DNA from: Methanomicrobiales archaeon
GTDB taxonomy: Archaea; Halobacteriota; Methanomicrobia; Methanomicrobiales; Methanospirillaceae
Direction of reading: 5' to 3'
Length of the DNA: 6,355 nucleotides
Assembly (NCBI GenBank): GCA_013415575.1
Contig: JAAEES010000063.1
Location: 1 to 6,355 of the forward strand
Position numbers and translations under genes: made by a program. Shown here piece after piece: positions 5,431-6,355 of this stretch; position 1 is the stretch's first letter; every line of letters begins with the position of its first letter. Below the pieces are notes generated by a model. The model ran no database searches. It was not told the DNA's origin and worked only from the letters and a program-made list of their open reading frames with translations.

Positions 5431-6355
5431 ATGATTGACGATAACCGTTTCAAATTAATGTGTTCAGTGGTACTTTTATCAGGAATTCTGATATTCCCGG
5501 TAATGGGTTCGACACTGACGATAGATAACGCAACATTTGACAATGTCGGGGAAACGACCCAGATTGGCATCGTACTGGATCAAGCACCGGCGGGGCTATC
5601 CGGGTATGAAATTTCATTGTCCCTGGAAGATGGGATGCTGGCAGAGATCGTTTCAGTGTCGTTTCCATCGTGGGCAACGCTCACTGATAATTCAACCCTC
5701 CCCTCTGATAGTTTTTTCATGCTCGCAGCGGACCTGACGTCTCAGGTTGAGAGTGGCGCAACAGATATTTGTATCGCTAATGTGACAATACAAGCGGAGG
5801 CTCCTGGTGTAACCCATCTCCTGATCGGGTCGTATCAAATCTATGATGAAATGGGTGACCCATTTACCCCCGAAATTCACGGGGGTGTTCTTTCCATTAA
5901 TGGCTCAGCGGTACCTGACACAACCCCGCCCGGAAGTGTCACCAACCTCCAGAACACTACGTATGAGGAGACAGGCATCACCTGGACCTGGACCGATCCC
6001 GATGACGCTGATTTCGCGAAGGTGATGGTCTACCTCGACGGTGTGTTCAAAGCGAATGTAACCTCGGGAACGGAGAACTACACTGCGGATTCCCTCACCG
6101 CGGATACTTCGTACACCATCGGAACGCAAACGGTCGATACTTCGGACAACGTCAATACGACCTGGGTGAACCAGACGGCACAGACGAGCCCTGCTCCATC
6201 TCTGCCGGACACCACCCCGCCAGCGAGCATTTTCAACCTCCAGAACATTACCTACGAGGAGAACTTCATCACCTGGACCTGGACCGATCCCGTCGATGCT
6301 GATTTCGCGAAGGTGGTAATCTACCTCGACGGTGTGTTCAAAGCGAATGTAACCT
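5431..6355 (+). CDS. Secreted surface protein: signal peptide, cohesin-like domain, tandem fibronectin-like repeats; 3' truncated by window edge
   Basis: The frame from the ATG at 5431 stays open to the window end (308 residues seen, no stop). Residues 1-26 form a signal peptide: a charged start (DDNRFK), a hydrophobic core (LMCSVVLLSGILIFPVMG), and likely cleavage near Gly26/Ser27. Residues about 28-157 resemble the cohesin-like domains of methanogen surface proteins (VGETTQIGIVLDQAPAGLSG, EIVSVSFPSWA, a late EIHGGVLSING strand). From Asp163 a 97-residue unit begins with DTTPP and carries ITWTWTDP, VYLDGVFKANVT and YTADSLTADTSYTI, consistent with a fibronectin type III fold; the next unit starts at Asp260 and is cut by the edge. 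Eleven N-glycosylation sequons are visible (Asn33, 87, 117, 157, 175, 209, 216, 242, 247, 272, 306). The protein is probably exported and glycosylated and may serve adhesion or cell-surface architecture; its anchor, if any, lies beyond the window. Confidence 0.88.
   Translation, partial: MIDDNRFKLMCSVVLLSGILIFPVMGSTLTIDNATFDNVGETTQIGIVLDQAPAGLSGYEISLSLEDGMLAEIVSVSFPSWATLTDNSTLPSDSFFMLAADLTSQVESGATDICIANVTIQAEAPGVTHLLIGSYQIYDEMGDPFTPEIHGGVLSINGSAVPDTTPPGSVTNLQNTTYEETGITWTWTDPDDADFAKVMVYLDGVFKANVTSGTENYTADSLTADTSYTIGTQTVDTSDNVNTTWVNQTAQTSPAPSLPDTTPPASIFNLQNITYEENFITWTWTDPVDADFAKVVIYLDGVFKANVT
5917..6355 (+). repeat. Tandem 291-bp coding repeat (97 residues), second copy cut by window end
   Basis: Copy 1 spans 5917-6207 and copy 2 begins at 6208. 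Over the 49 residues available in copy 2, 40 are identical to copy 1. At DNA level there are exact matches of 26 bases (5976-6001 with 6267-6292) and 36 bases (6029-6064 with 6320-6355), all at an offset of 291. The last match runs to the window edge, so more copies may follow. Confidence 0.9.

Noticed and set aside
5320..5440. C/D-box small RNA (ctgatgt, gatgattga look like box C)
   Set aside because: No properly spaced C, D', C' and D boxes were found; the matches are short and expected by chance.
5450..5677. Minus-strand open frame opposite the surface protein
   Set aside because: It is opposite the signal peptide and cohesin-like domain, which form a coherent secreted protein with a good Shine-Dalgarno site.

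Overview
The window reads as a chromosomal segment of a methanogenic archaeon, most likely of the order Methanomicrobiales (Methanoregula/Methanosphaerula-like). This is inferred from the moderately high GC, an archaeal TATA box (tttatatat near 5210), archaeal Shine-Dalgarno sequences (ggagtga, aaggtggtg), and a secreted protein combining a cohesin-like domain with 'DTTPP' fibronectin-like repeats, a style common in that order. The genus is not provable from this sequence.

Layout. (1) Positions 1-2279, plus strand: the 3' part of a P-type cation ATPase whose beginning lies upstream. It resembles the Na,K-ATPase (P2C) branch. (2) Positions 2276-3391, minus strand: a KamA-family radical SAM/PLP enzyme convergent with the ATPase; the two stop codons overlap within the bases TTAG. 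(3) Positions 3459-3893, plus strand: a small protein with a ribbon-helix-helix-like N-terminus and a coiled coil, divergent from the KamA-like gene across a 67-bp gap. (4) Positions 4059-5138, plus strand: a two-gene unit encoding an 84-residue three-helix membrane protein and a short proline dehydrogenase-family protein, 6 bases apart. (5) Positions 5139-5430: an AT-rich intergenic stretch with a strong TATA box and a candidate leader of about 190 nt. (6) Positions 5431-6355, plus strand: the start of a secreted, sequon-rich protein with a signal peptide, a cohesin-like domain and tandem 97-residue repeats. It runs off the window end, has no stop here, and is intact in frame 1.

How they may work together. 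No single pathway links all the genes. The ATPase would move cations across the membrane. The KamA-like enzyme may make a beta-amino acid or a related product; beta-amino acids serve as osmolytes in methanogens, so a loose salt/osmotic theme (ion pump, aminomutase-like enzyme, proline enzyme) is possible but is inference only. The RHH-like protein could regulate the shared divergent promoter. The last gene belongs to the cell surface. No tRNA, rRNA, CRISPR array, insertion sequence or clear mobile-element signature was seen. The most notable points are active-site or binding-site substitutions in the ATPase and the KamA-like enzyme, and the duplicated Shine-Dalgarno-like motif in the leader of the surface-protein gene.
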